This document shows, one piece after another, positions 5,843 to 12,485 of a DNA stretch of 12,621 nucleotides; positions within the stretch are counted from its first letter, which is position 1; each line of letters opens with the position of its first letter. The notes under the pieces are model-generated. The model was given only the letters and a program-made list of their open reading frames with translations. It was not told the origin of the DNA and searched no databases. The stretch comes from an uncultured Collinsella sp. (GTDB lineage: Bacteria; Actinomycetota; Coriobacteriia; Coriobacteriales; Coriobacteriaceae): the NCBI GenBank assembly GCA_900555815.1, contig USMR01000008.1, positions 1 to 12,621 on the forward strand, given 5' to 3'. Position numbers and translations under genes: made by a program.

Positions 5843-6628
5843 TTATTTGTCCTCCAGATAACGAGAGAGGAACTCGCGCGTGCGCTGGTGTTTGGGGTTG
5901 CCGAAGAGCTCGGCCGGCGCGGCGTCCTCGAGCACCACGCCCTTGTCCATAAAGACCACGCGGTCGGACACGGTTCGGGCAAAGGCCATCTCGTGCGTGA
6001 CGACGACCATGGTCATGCCGTCGGCCGCAAGCTTGCGCATGACCTCGAGCACCTCTCCCACGATCTCGGGGTCGAGTGCGGAGGTCGGCTCGTCGAACAG
6101 CATGATCTGCGGATTCATGCACAGGGCGCGCGCGATGGCCACGCGCTGCTTTTGGCCACCGGATAGGCGGCCCACGGCGGCGTGCGCGAACTTTTCGAGC
6201 CCCACGCTCGTCAGATGCTCCATCGCGACCTTCTCGGCCTCGGCCTTGCTCATCTTTTTGAGCGTGACGGGCGCGAGCGTGCAGTTGTCGAGCACATCCA
6301 TGTTGTTGAACAGGTTAAAGCCCTGGAACACCATGCCGATGTCCTCACGCAGCTTGTTAATGTTGCAGCGCTCGGCCGTAAGGTCCTGGCCGTGAAACCA
6401 GATATGGCCCGCGTCCGGAGTCTCGAGCAGGTTGAGGCAGCGCAGGAAGGTCGACTTGCCCGAGCCCGAGGCGCCGATAATGGTAACGACCTCGCCGGGG
6501 TTAACGGACAGGTCGATGCCCTTAAGCACCTCGAGCGAGCCAAAGCTCTTGCGCAGGCCCTCGACGCGGATAAGCGGCTCATTGGTCTGTGCGGCGGCCG
6601 CGGTGCCGGTAGTGGCGATATCTGCCAT
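5843..6628 (-). CDS. Polar amino acid ABC transporter, ATP-binding protein (GlnQ-like)
   Basis: A 261-residue ATPase that energises uptake of a polar amino acid. All nucleotide-binding elements are intact: Walker [10 protein letters not shown] (52-60), Q-loop Q102 in MVFQGFNLF, signature LSGGQKQR (155-162), Walker [15 protein letters not shown] (175-188) and H-loop H212 in VVTHEM. The PAAT/GlnQ subfamily is indicated by the overall pattern, including [10 protein letters not shown] and the short C-terminus ending at FLSRYLEDK. The start used is ATG 6628 (MADIATTG), with AGGAG upstream; an upstream in-frame ATG would overlap the permease gene and has no supporting site. The gene begins 22 bases after the permease stop codon, as expected for the third gene of an operon. 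Confidence 0.95.
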   Translation of the reverse strand: MADIATTGTAAAAQTNEPLIRVEGLRKSFGSLEVLKGIDLSVNPGEVVTIIGASGSGKSTFLRCLNLLETPDAGHIWFHGQDLTAERCNINKLREDIGMVFQGFNLFNNMDVLDNCTLAPVTLKKMSKAEAEKVAMEHLTSVGLEKFAHAAVGRLSGGQKQRVAIARALCMNPQIMLFDEPTSALDPEIVGEVLEVMRKLAADGMTMVVVTHEMAFARTVSDRVVFMDKGVVLEDAAPAELFGNPKHQRTREFLSRYLEDK

Positions 6629-6650
6629 GATGATTCTCCTCGTCTTGAGC

Positions 6651-7799
6651 CTAGTTGGAGCTGGGCAGCGTTGCCGGGGCCTCGGCGCCGAGCTTTTTGC
6701 CAAAGGCCTCGAGCAGGCGGCTCGCCACGAGCGTCAGGATCAGGTAGACCACGAGCGCCACGCAGTAGACCTCCATCTGGCGGTAGTACACGCCGGCGAC
6801 GGTGGTGGTGGCGTACATGAGGTCGAACACGCCGATGACCGAAAGCACCGACGAATCCTTGATGTTGATGATGAGCTCGTTGGTGAGTGCGGGGATCGCG
6901 TTTTTAATACCCTGGGGGAACACGACCTTGCGCATGGCCTGCCACTGCGACAGACCCAGCGAGCGCGCCGCCTCGGCCTGGCCGGGATCGATGGACTCGA
7001 TGCCGCCGCGCAGGACCTCCATCATGTAGGCGGTGGAGTTGAGCGAGATGGTGACGAGACCGGCGGTGAAGGTACTCCAAATCTGGTTGGCCTGGGCGGT
7101 CTCGAAGCCCATGCCGCGCAAAACGGTGAAGCCCGCGTAATAGATGAGCAGGCCCTGGACCATCATGGGCGTGCCGCGCACGATGGTAGAGTAGACGGTC
7201 GCAAAGCCGCGGCCGATGCTCTTAAAGAAGCGCACCAGATCGTTATCCACGCGATCGAAGGTCTGAATGCGCAGGAACACGAAGAGCAGCGCCAGGAAGA
7301 ATGCGATGACGGTGCCGAAGGTGGCAAGCGCGATGGTGATCTCGATACCGCGAATGAAGAAGTCGCCGCTCTTGTAGGTCATGTAGACCAGGCTCGACAA
7401 AAAGTCGCTGGGGTTGGAATCCGAGACAATGCTCACCTGCACCAGATCGATAAACGACATGACGCAACGGTCGACAAAGAAGATCACCGCAATAGCAACG
7501 ACGACATAACTGCCCAGGCGCGCGCCGCGACGGAAGCGCTCGGAAGCAAACGGCGACGTTTCGCGATAGTCGTTCCAGTGCATGAGCTTGGTGACCAGCG
7601 CCGCCGCCGACACGACGAGCCAGGCCCAAAGAATCGCCCAAAGGCAATCTTGGAACACGCCCGTGGGAGCCAGGAAGCTCAGCGGCGTGGGGTTGCGCTG
7701 GCTAAACGCCAAGCCGAGCGCCGCGATAACGCTCGTGCCCAGGTACACATAACGGTGGTCGGCCTTGATAAAGGAGGCCAGGCGATTAATGGTTTTCAT
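6651..7799 (-). CDS. Polar amino acid ABC transporter permease with N-terminal membrane extension
   Basis: A 382-residue inner-membrane permease, notably longer than the usual 215-250 residues for this HisM/GlnP type. The conserved permease core starts near residue 145: the first core helix is about 149-176, followed by VRGTPMMVQ (208-216), and the EAA loop that docks on the ATPase is [20 protein letters not shown] (276-295). The N-terminal extension carries about three predicted membrane segments (about 18-33, 51-70 and 97-112), separated by charged loops. The ATG at 7799 has GGGAGG upstream and lies nine bases after the binding-protein stop codon, so translation is probably coupled. Only one permease gene is present, so it would act as a homodimer. 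The role of the extra segments is unknown; nothing suggests a gene-fusion artefact. Confidence 0.92.
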   Translation of the reverse strand: MKTINRLASFIKADHRYVYLGTSVIAALGLAFSQRNPTPLSFLAPTGVFQDCLWAILWAWLVVSAAALVTKLMHWNDYRETSPFASERFRRGARLGSYVVVAIAVIFFVDRCVMSFIDLVQVSIVSDSNPSDFLSSLVYMTYKSGDFFIRGIEITIALATFGTVIAFFLALLFVFLRIQTFDRVDNDLVRFFKSIGRGFATVYSTIVRGTPMMVQGLLIYYAGFTVLRGMGFETAQANQIWSTFTAGLVTISLNSTAYMMEVLRGGIESIDPGQAEAARSLGLSQWQAMRKVVFPQGIKNAIPALTNELIINIKDSSVLSVIGVFDLMYATTTVAGVYYRQMEVYCVALVVYLILTLVASRLLEAFGKKLGAEAPATLPSSN

Positions 7800-7808
7800 G
7801 CTGCCTCC

Positions 7809-8735
7809 CTATGCCGGTTGACGGTCGAGGCACGCGTCCCACATTTGGTCGCGCTCCTCTTGGCTAATGCCCTTGAGTGTCTTGTCGATGAGCTTAAGCA
7901 GTTTGTCCGAGCCCTTGCGGCAGCCGACGTTTGCCGTGACCTCCTGCTTAAAGCCCTCGCCCTCGGCAAATTGAATCGGCACGATACCCGGGTTTTGGGC
8001 CATATAGCCCTTCTCATTCTCGGTGTTGTAGGTCCCGGCGTCGCACGTGCCCTGCAGCAGGTTCGAAAACACCGTGGGAACCGAATCGACCGGGTTCTTG
8101 TGGACAACGCCCGGGATCTCGTCGATGACGGTATCGAGCATGGTGTCCTTTTGGCCGAGCACCGTAGCGCCGCTAAAGTCGCTGAGCTTGGTCGCGTTTT
8201 GGTAGGGCGAGCCCTCTTTTACGAACAGGCCAAAGTAGCCAATGAAGTACGGGTCGGAAAAGCCGACGGACTCCTCGCGCTCGGGCGTGGCGCTCATGCC
8301 GGCAATGATGAGGTCGATCTGGCCGTTGTTGAGCGAATCGATAAGACCCGAGAAGCTCTGCTTGACGGCAACGGGCTCGCCACCGAGGGCTTTGCAGACG
8401 ATCTTGGCGATCTGCACGTCGTAACCATCGGCATAGGCGCCCTGCACGTTGTCGATGGGGATAGTGTACTTGCTGGCTTCGGAGACCTGCCAGTTGTACG
8501 GGGCGTAGGCCGCCTCCATGCCAATGCGAATCTTGTCCTTGCCGATCACGGAATCGGACAGGTCGTCGCGACCGCCGCCCGTCGTGGGCTGAACTACTTC
8601 CAGCGTGGAGGGGCGCTGGCAACCGGCAAGTGCGCCGGCGACGACAGTAGCGCTCGCAGCGAGAGCGCCACCCAAAAAGATGCGACGGCTGCATACCGGC
8701 TGTGGATGCGCGTCGCGTTGATGGGGAGAATGCAT
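7809..8735 (-). CDS. Amino acid ABC transporter substrate-binding lipoprotein with Tat-like signal
   Basis: A 308-residue extracytoplasmic solute-binding protein of the SBP_bac_3 family, delivering a polar amino acid to the permease encoded next. The start is ATG 8735 (MHSPHQRDAHP), with GGGAAGG upstream; a longer frame from 8807 adds an unlikely leader. The signal region has a twin-arginine-like motif SRRIFLGG (16-23), a hydrophobic stretch and a lipobox LAGC with the lipidated cysteine at 39, so export may be through Tat. Mature features typical of the family include IRIGMEAAYAPYNW, GYDVQIAK, FSGLIDSLNNGQIDLIIAGM and a strong match around SFSDP-like GFSDPYF. It is the first gene of the ABC operon. 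Ligand specificity cannot be read from the sequence. Confidence 0.94.
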   Translation of the reverse strand: MHSPHQRDAHPQPVCSRRIFLGGALAASATVVAGALAGCQRPSTLEVVQPTTGGGRDDLSDSVIGKDKIRIGMEAAYAPYNWQVSEASKYTIPIDNVQGAYADGYDVQIAKIVCKALGGEPVAVKQSFSGLIDSLNNGQIDLIIAGMSATPEREESVGFSDPYFIGYFGLFVKEGSPYQNATKLSDFSGATVLGQKDTMLDTVIDEIPGVVHKNPVDSVPTVFSNLLQGTCDAGTYNTENEKGYMAQNPGIVPIQFAEGEGFKQEVTANVGCRKGSDKLLKLIDKTLKGISQEERDQMWDACLDRQPA

Positions 8736-8871
8736 AATCTGCCTTCCCTGTTGAATCGTATGCTGACGACTTAACAGGATATACGCCAGCAACCAGCAGC
8801 GCAGCACAAGCTCGAAAAATTAATAGACACACGGTAATCATTGGGGACGCCGATGTTTTGGCAATGCCGGT

Positions 8872-8981
8872 GAGCGACGTCCAGAGCGACAAGTGGCATG
8901 AAAAAGGCAAGGCATGACCAGAAGGTCTATGCCTTGCCTTTTGAATGACAAATTGTCGCTCTGGGCGGCGCGCAGCGTCGA
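8872..8981 (+). repeat. 110-bp palindromic repeat element, copy B
   Basis: This is the second copy of the element at 2895-3006, in the same orientation, with near-identical flanks on both sides. It contains a strong hairpin at 8906-8938: GGCAAGGCAT (8906-8915) pairs perfectly with ATGCCTTGCC (8929-8938), and GACC pairs with GGTC beyond a single bulged T. That 33-nt core is inverted relative to copy A. The outer arms CCAGAGCGACAA (8881-8892) and TTGTCGCTCTGG (8953-8964) are also perfectly complementary, so the whole element can fold into one long stem. It lies beyond the 3' end of the epimerase-family gene, as copy A lies beyond prfA. Confidence 0.8.
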
Positions 8982-9061
8982 CTGGTCCGCCGTTCGTCAG
9001 AACGGCGGAACCTAAGGGCGCAGCGTCGACCGGTCCGCCGCTCGTTAGAACGGCGGAACCT
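8970..9061 (-). repeat. Tandem 44-bp hairpin-bearing direct repeat at the 3' end of the epimerase-family gene
   Basis: Units at 8970-9013 and 9018-9061 match at 41 of 44 positions (period 48; differences at 8983, 8993 and 8998). Each begins GCGCAGCGTCGAC, the same string that ends the 112-bp element, and then carries a hairpin: CCGCCGTTC/GAACGGCGG (8987-8995/9000-9008) and its counterpart (9035-9043/9048-9056, one mismatch). The second unit ends at the stop codon of the adjacent gene, so these are likely 3'-end or termination structures, although no U-tract follows. Confidence 0.7.
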
Positions 9062-9955
9062 CTAGAGCAAGGTAACGCTAAAACTGCGCTTGTCCGTCTC
9101 GCCCGGGGCCAGGGTGATGGTGTTGACCTTGTGCTCAAAGACATCGTCCTCGGTGTCCATGGTGGTATGACCGGTCCAGGGCTCGAGCGCCACAAACGGA
9201 GCGTCGTTGGCGGCAGACCACACGCCAATGTACTTAAAGCCCTCAAAGTCGATCTTGACGCCGTGGCCCGACTTGCGGCCGCGCAGCGTGAGCGTGGAGC
9301 CCGGAGTATCGGTGAACATGATGGCATCGTTATCGAAGCTGCGGTGCGTGATGGGCAGCACGTCCGAGTTATTGGGAGCCTTGTAGCTGCCCTCGAACGT
9401 CATAAGACCGTCGGGCGTGATGATAGGAGCCTCGTTAGTCCAAGCCTCGGTAAACGCCAGCTCGTAATCCTCGAACGCCTCGTCCTCGGCACCGGGGGCG
9501 GGCACGTTAAATGCGGGGTGGCCGCCCACCGAGAACGGCAGGTCCACGTCGCCGGTATTGGTGACGGCAAAGGTCTGCGTGAGGGTGGCGTCGCCGGTCA
9601 GGGCATAGGTCATGTTGAGCTTAAAGTGGAACGGAAAGGCCTTGAGCGACTCGGACGTGTCGGTGATCTCGTACGTTACCGAGGAGCCGTCCTCCGAAAC
9701 CTCGACCAGCTTGTGCTCGACGATGCGCGCGAGTCCGTGGCGCGGCATCTCGCAGGTGCCGGCCGCAGACGTTGCCGTGTTGTTGCGCAGCGAACCCACA
9801 ATGGGGAACAGGATGGGCGCATGCTTGCCCCAAAAGGCGGGGTCGCCCTGCCACAGATACTCGTTGCCGTTGAGAGCAAGGCTCGTGAGCTGGGCGCCCA
9901 TGGAATCGATGGCCGCGGTGAGGCCACCGCGCTTGATGGTAGTGACGGTAGACAT
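9062..9955 (-). CDS. Aldose 1-epimerase family protein, LacX-like
   Basis: A 297-residue cytoplasmic protein with the galactose-mutarotase beta-supersandwich pattern. Likely active-site residues are visible: H73 in PRHGLAR, H146 in GGHPAFN and the catalytic-base candidate E258 in VALEPWTGH. The spacing and short N-terminus (MSTVTTIKRGGLTAAIDSMG, then LWQGDPAFWGKHAPILFPIVG) match the LacX-like branch, whose physiological substrate is poorly defined, rather than classical GalM. It probably interconverts anomers of an aldose or sugar phosphate. The start is set at ATG 9955, with GGAGG eight bases upstream; an ATG eight codons earlier overlaps that ribosome-binding site. No sugar catabolic genes adjoin it. 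The 3' end runs into tandem hairpins. Confidence 0.9.
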   Translation of the reverse strand: MSTVTTIKRGGLTAAIDSMGAQLTSLALNGNEYLWQGDPAFWGKHAPILFPIVGSLRNNTATSAAGTCEMPRHGLARIVEHKLVEVSEDGSSVTYEITDTSESLKAFPFHFKLNMTYALTGDATLTQTFAVTNTGDVDLPFSVGGHPAFNVPAPGAEDEAFEDYELAFTEAWTNEAPIITPDGLMTFEGSYKAPNNSDVLPITHRSFDNDAIMFTDTPGSTLTLRGRKSGHGVKIDFEGFKYIGVWSAANDAPFVALEPWTGHTTMDTEDDVFEHKVNTITLAPGETDKRSFSVTLL

Positions 9956-9975
9956 GCTACTTCCTCCAAAAGTAA

Positions 9976-9998
9976 ACAATAGTGTCGAGGGCTATTGT
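9976..9998 (-). terminator. Weak hairpin with U-rich tail ahead of the epimerase-family gene
   Basis: On the minus strand ACAATAG and CTATTGT form a 7-bp stem with a 9-nt loop, followed directly by TTACTTTT and then the GGAGG ribosome-binding site of the next gene. It could end the transcript of the upstream membrane-protein gene, or act as a leader structure for the epimerase-family gene. The stem is AT-rich and therefore weak. Confidence 0.35.
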
Positions 9999-10068
9999 CC
10001 CACTCTTGGCGGCGGGACGGGACGGCAGGCGATTATTGAGTAGCCATAGCGGAATGAGTAGCGAGCGC

Positions 10069-10938
10069 CTACTGGGTATCCACGTAAAGGTCGAACCCGC
10101 CCTGCGGTGTGGTGTCGACCGTATCGGGCGCCTGTGAGTTAAAGCTCACGGGGACCATGCGCTTTGAGGCACGGAAGCGCGTGCCGTCGGTGGCGACGGG
10201 CGGTTCATCGACGGTGAGCTCGTAGTCGCCGGGCTTAAGTTCGATGCCGTCACCAGCGGAATTGACGTATTGATACTCGTCAATCGTCTGCCCTTTGAGC
10301 GTGCGCCCCACGATGTGGATGAGCATTTGGCTGTCGCCGCGCGCGGTGTCCCACGTCGCGCCGTCCTTGACCTCGACCGACACATGTACCGAGCGCGTAC
10401 GACTGAGCGATTGCTCGACAGACATCTCGACCTTGGCGGCGTCTTTTCGCTGTTGCTCAACATGGCTCCAGACGTTTCCAATTACCGAGCATGCGATAAC
10501 GCCGGCCATGAAGGCGATAAGGATGGGGCCGAGCGGAGAGCGACGTCCTGCATCTTCCTCGCGAGACAGATTGGGGCGACGTGTGGGCGCGGGCGCCTGG
10601 GCACCCTGCGAGGGCACGTCGAGAATACTGAAGGATGCCGTGCTGTCGGGATCGATGGTGTGACGCGGCTGCGGGGTCTTTGCCGGCGAGATCGACATGT
10701 CGGCTGGCTCGCTGAGCGTGGCCGTAGCGTCGGCCTTGGCCTCGTCTGCCTCAGCTTGGGCCCAAGCTTGTTCGAAGGTCAGGGGCTCGACAGGGTCGAG
10801 GGCGGCGTCCGAGTCGGCGGCGACGACGGTGCCGGTCTCGTCCTCGTCGCTCGACACGTCACGCGGCGTGGGCTCGTCCCACTCCTCGTCCGGAGCCTCA
10901 CCCTCGCTATACCACCATTCAAAGTTATCGATATCCAT
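10069..10938 (-). CDS. Unrecognised single-pass membrane protein with acidic cytoplasmic region
   Basis: I do not recognise the family of this 289-residue protein. Residues 1-130 are strongly acidic and low in complexity, starting with the aromatic-acidic stretch FEWWYSEGEAPDEEWDEPTP; they probably form a disordered cytoplasmic part. A single membrane segment runs from about 136 to 157 (PLGPILIAFMAGVIACSVIG), preceded by positive residues (GRR), so the C-terminus should be outside. The external part, about 160-289, has a helix (HVEQQRKDAAKVEMSVEQ) then a beta-rich domain with LKPGDYELTVDEPP. The ATG at 10938 is preceded by AAGGGG, with the 10-bp palindrome GGGGCGCCCC overlapping that site, which could mask it. 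It is divergently placed from the MFS gene. Expression as a real protein is likely from codon pattern and topology; function is unknown. Confidence 0.75.
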   Translation of the reverse strand: MDIDNFEWWYSEGEAPDEEWDEPTPRDVSSDEDETGTVVAADSDAALDPVEPLTFEQAWAQAEADEAKADATATLSEPADMSISPAKTPQPRHTIDPDSTASFSILDVPSQGAQAPAPTRRPNLSREEDAGRRSPLGPILIAFMAGVIACSVIGNVWSHVEQQRKDAAKVEMSVEQSLSRTRSVHVSVEVKDGATWDTARGDSQMLIHIVGRTLKGQTIDEYQYVNSAGDGIELKPGDYELTVDEPPVATDGTRFRASKRMVPVSFNSQAPDTVDTTPQGGFDLYVDTQ

Positions 10939-10979
10939 ACGGGGCGCCCCTTAGGCCTCGCAAATAAACATTCGCTAGT

Positions 10980-10985
10980 TTTATA
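10980..10985 (-). promoter_or_regulatory. Candidate -10 box for the membrane-protein gene
   Basis: TATAAA on the minus strand matches five of six -10 consensus positions and lies about 42 bases upstream of the start codon at 10938. The hexamer 17 bases farther upstream is a poor -35, so the call rests on one box. Confidence 0.35.
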
Positions 10986-11024
10986 CCCCCAGACGACACC
11001 GAAGCTCACCCGCGCCGGACACGA

Positions 11025-11089
11025 AAACCGTCACAACATTCGACGCTTTTCCTCGATTTCGAGATTTTCATCGAATGTTGTGACGGTTT
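11025..11089. repeat. 19-bp perfect inverted repeat with internal hairpin
   Basis: AAACCGTCACAACATTCGA (11025-11043) and its exact reverse complement (11071-11089) flank a 27-nt loop that itself contains CTCGA-TT-TCGAG (11052-11063). Perfect arms of this length in a divergent intergenic region fit either a regulator-binding or transcript-stopping structure, or a recently inserted REP/MITE-like element. Confidence 0.65.
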
Positions 11090-11107
11090 AGGCGGCAGCC
11101 ACGCCGC

Positions 11108-11142
11108 GAATGTGACAAAGAGACTGTCCCTTTGTCACATTC
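11108..11142. repeat. 13-bp perfect palindrome of the TGACAAAG type
   Basis: GAATGTGACAAAG (11108-11120) and CTTTGTCACATTC (11130-11142) are exact complements around a 9-nt loop AGACTGTCC. It lies 57 bases upstream of the chosen MFS start codon. The shape resembles repetitive extragenic palindromes; only one copy is present here, so repetitiveness is not shown by this window. Confidence 0.6.
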
Positions 11143-11198
11143 TGTTAGAGTTGCAGGGATTGAATCCCGCTTATTCACGCGACATTGGAGTGACAACC

Positions 11199-12440
11199 TT
11201 GACCGCCGCAACCACGCCAAAAAGTAAGTCAACCGCCGCCGCGCTCTCCCCCGCGCGCACCAAGCTCTGCCTGGCGCTGCTCGTGTTGTTAGGCTTTTCG
11301 CTCGGCTGTTCGGAGTTCGTGGTCATCGGCATCGAAAGTGACTTGGCGACGGAACTCGGCGTATCGCTTGCCACCGCAGGCCAACTTATTAGCGTGTTCG
11401 CACTGATCTACGCTATCGCGACGCCGGTGCTCGCGCTCAGCACGGGGCGCTTCCGTCGTTACCAACTGCTCGTGTGCTATAGCATCGTCTTTGTGCTCGG
11501 CAATCTGGTCATGGCGCTGGCACCCAACTTTCAAGTGCTGTTCGCCTCGCGCATCATCTTGGGCTCCGTCTCGGGCGCACTGCTCGCCGTGGGCGTGACG
11601 TATATCCCCGAGCTGCTGTCCCCGCAGCAGACCTCACTCGCCATCTCGGTGGTGTACGGCGCGTTTTCCGTGGCAATGGTCTTTGTCACTTCGATCGGCA
11701 AGTTTGTGGCCGACACGCTCGACTGGCACGTGGCCATGTACGGCACGCTGACCTTTGCCGTTCTGATCTGCGGAGCGCTCGTGATGTTTATGCCGCGCGC
11801 TGGGCAAACCGACGAGCCCGCCACCTTTCGCGAGCAGGCGGGTCTGCTACGCGAGCCGAGCATCGTCACCGGCATGCTCATCTTTTTGTTTGGCGTGGGG
11901 TCGGTCTACGTTTTCTATGGCTACGTGACGCCTTATCTTGAGCAGGTGCTGGGCATGGGCACGGTCGAAGCCAGTACCACGCTCATGGCCTACGGCGTGT
12001 TCTGCCTGATCTCGAACATCCTGGGCGGATGGATCGATGCGCGCTTTGGCATGAAGGCGCTGCTTGTGACGTTCGTGCTGCAGGCTGCGGCGTTACTCGG
12101 GCTGTTTGCTGTGGGCGGCACCATGCCGCTCGCGCTGGCCTTTGTCTTTAGCTTGGCGCTGCTCATGTACTTGTTCTCGGTGTCGTGCATCACGCACTTC
12201 ATGGACGTGGCACGCAGCCGCCATCCCAAGTCGATGGTACTCGCAAGTTCGGTTGAGCCCATGGCGTTTAACGTCGGCATCTCGTTTGGCACCGCAGTGG
12301 GCGGCGCCGTGGTAAGCAGCATTGGCATTGCGCACGTAGGCGCAGTGGGTGCCGCGTTCTCGCTTGTGGCCTGGGTGCTTACGCTGGTGACGATTAAATT
12401 GGCTCACTGGGAGCGCAGGCGGGCAAGGGCGCAGGCGTAG
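11199..12440 (+). CDS. MFS transporter, DHA1 / AraJ-like sugar or drug efflux family
   Basis: A 413-residue, 12-helix proton-coupled exporter of the major facilitator superfamily. The first helix covers about 22-44 and contains GCSEFVVIGI, typical of the AraJ/PbuE-like DHA1 exporters. This is followed by LGVSLATAGQLISVFALIYA and the loop 2-3 segment LALSTGRFRRYQLL. ASRIILGSVSGALLAVGVTYIPEL resembles motif C/helix 5 of exporters. A central loop (about 205-225) separates the two six-helix halves. The start chosen is TTG 11199, which has GGAG eight bases upstream. An in-frame GTG at 11112 would place the first codons inside a palindrome and lacks a Shine-Dalgarno sequence. The substrate cannot be predicted: related proteins export sugars, purines or drugs. 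A phosphatase gene follows 45 bases later on the same strand. Confidence 0.88.
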   Translation: MTAATTPKSKSTAAALSPARTKLCLALLVLLGFSLGCSEFVVIGIESDLATELGVSLATAGQLISVFALIYAIATPVLALSTGRFRRYQLLVCYSIVFVLGNLVMALAPNFQVLFASRIILGSVSGALLAVGVTYIPELLSPQQTSLAISVVYGAFSVAMVFVTSIGKFVADTLDWHVAMYGTLTFAVLICGALVMFMPRAGQTDEPATFREQAGLLREPSIVTGMLIFLFGVGSVYVFYGYVTPYLEQVLGMGTVEASTTLMAYGVFCLISNILGGWIDARFGMKALLVTFVLQAAALLGLFAVGGTMPLALAFVFSLALLMYLFSVSCITHFMDVARSRHPKSMVLASSVEPMAFNVGISFGTAVGGAVVSSIGIAHVGAVGAAFSLVAWVLTLVTIKLAHWERRRARAQA

Positions 12441-12485
12441 ATGCGATACTCGAGCTCGATGATGGCGATCGAAAGGAAACCGCAT

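Larger units (their letters stand above)
8736..9061. other. Repeat-bearing gap between binding-protein and epimerase-family genes
   Basis: These 326 bases must include the promoter of the ABC operon. On the minus strand I see only weak boxes, with no well-spaced consensus pair upstream of 8735. Farther right are the 12-nt TCATTGGGGACG fragment (8838-8849), copy B of the palindromic element (8872-8981) and two tandem 44-bp hairpin units (8970-9061) running into the stop codon of the epimerase-family gene. No credible reading frame is present. Confidence 0.5.
10939..11198. other. Divergent promoter region with two palindromes
   Basis: This 260-base region lies between the minus-strand membrane-protein gene and the plus-strand MFS gene. 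It contains a TATAAA box for the minus-strand gene (10980-10985), a 19-bp perfect inverted repeat (11025-11089), a 13-bp perfect inverted repeat (11108-11142), and the GGAG ribosome-binding site of the MFS gene at 11187-11190. For the plus strand, TTGTCA (11132-11137) could serve as a -35 but has no good -10 at the right distance. Confidence 0.5.

Noticed and set aside
6432..8774. A 780-codon open frame on the plus strand opposite the ABC permease and binding-protein genes
   Set aside because: It is antisense to well-supported genes with intact family motifs, and its translation is low-complexity His/Asp/Ala/Gly-rich, as expected for a mirror frame in GC-rich DNA. It has no recognisable domain.
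8736..8835. T-box or amino-acid riboswitch ahead of the ABC operon
   Set aside because: I could not find the conserved T-box sequence or a terminator/antiterminator pair upstream of the binding-protein gene.
2895..9061. CRISPR array suggested by repeated palindromic units
   Set aside because: There are only two distant copies of one element and two tandem units of another, no regular short repeats with unique spacers, and no cas genes.
11112..11198. Longer MFS start at GTG 11112
   Set aside because: The extra 29 codons are read from the 13-bp palindrome and have no Shine-Dalgarno sequence, whereas TTG 11199 has GGAG eight bases upstream and gives a normal-length N-terminus.
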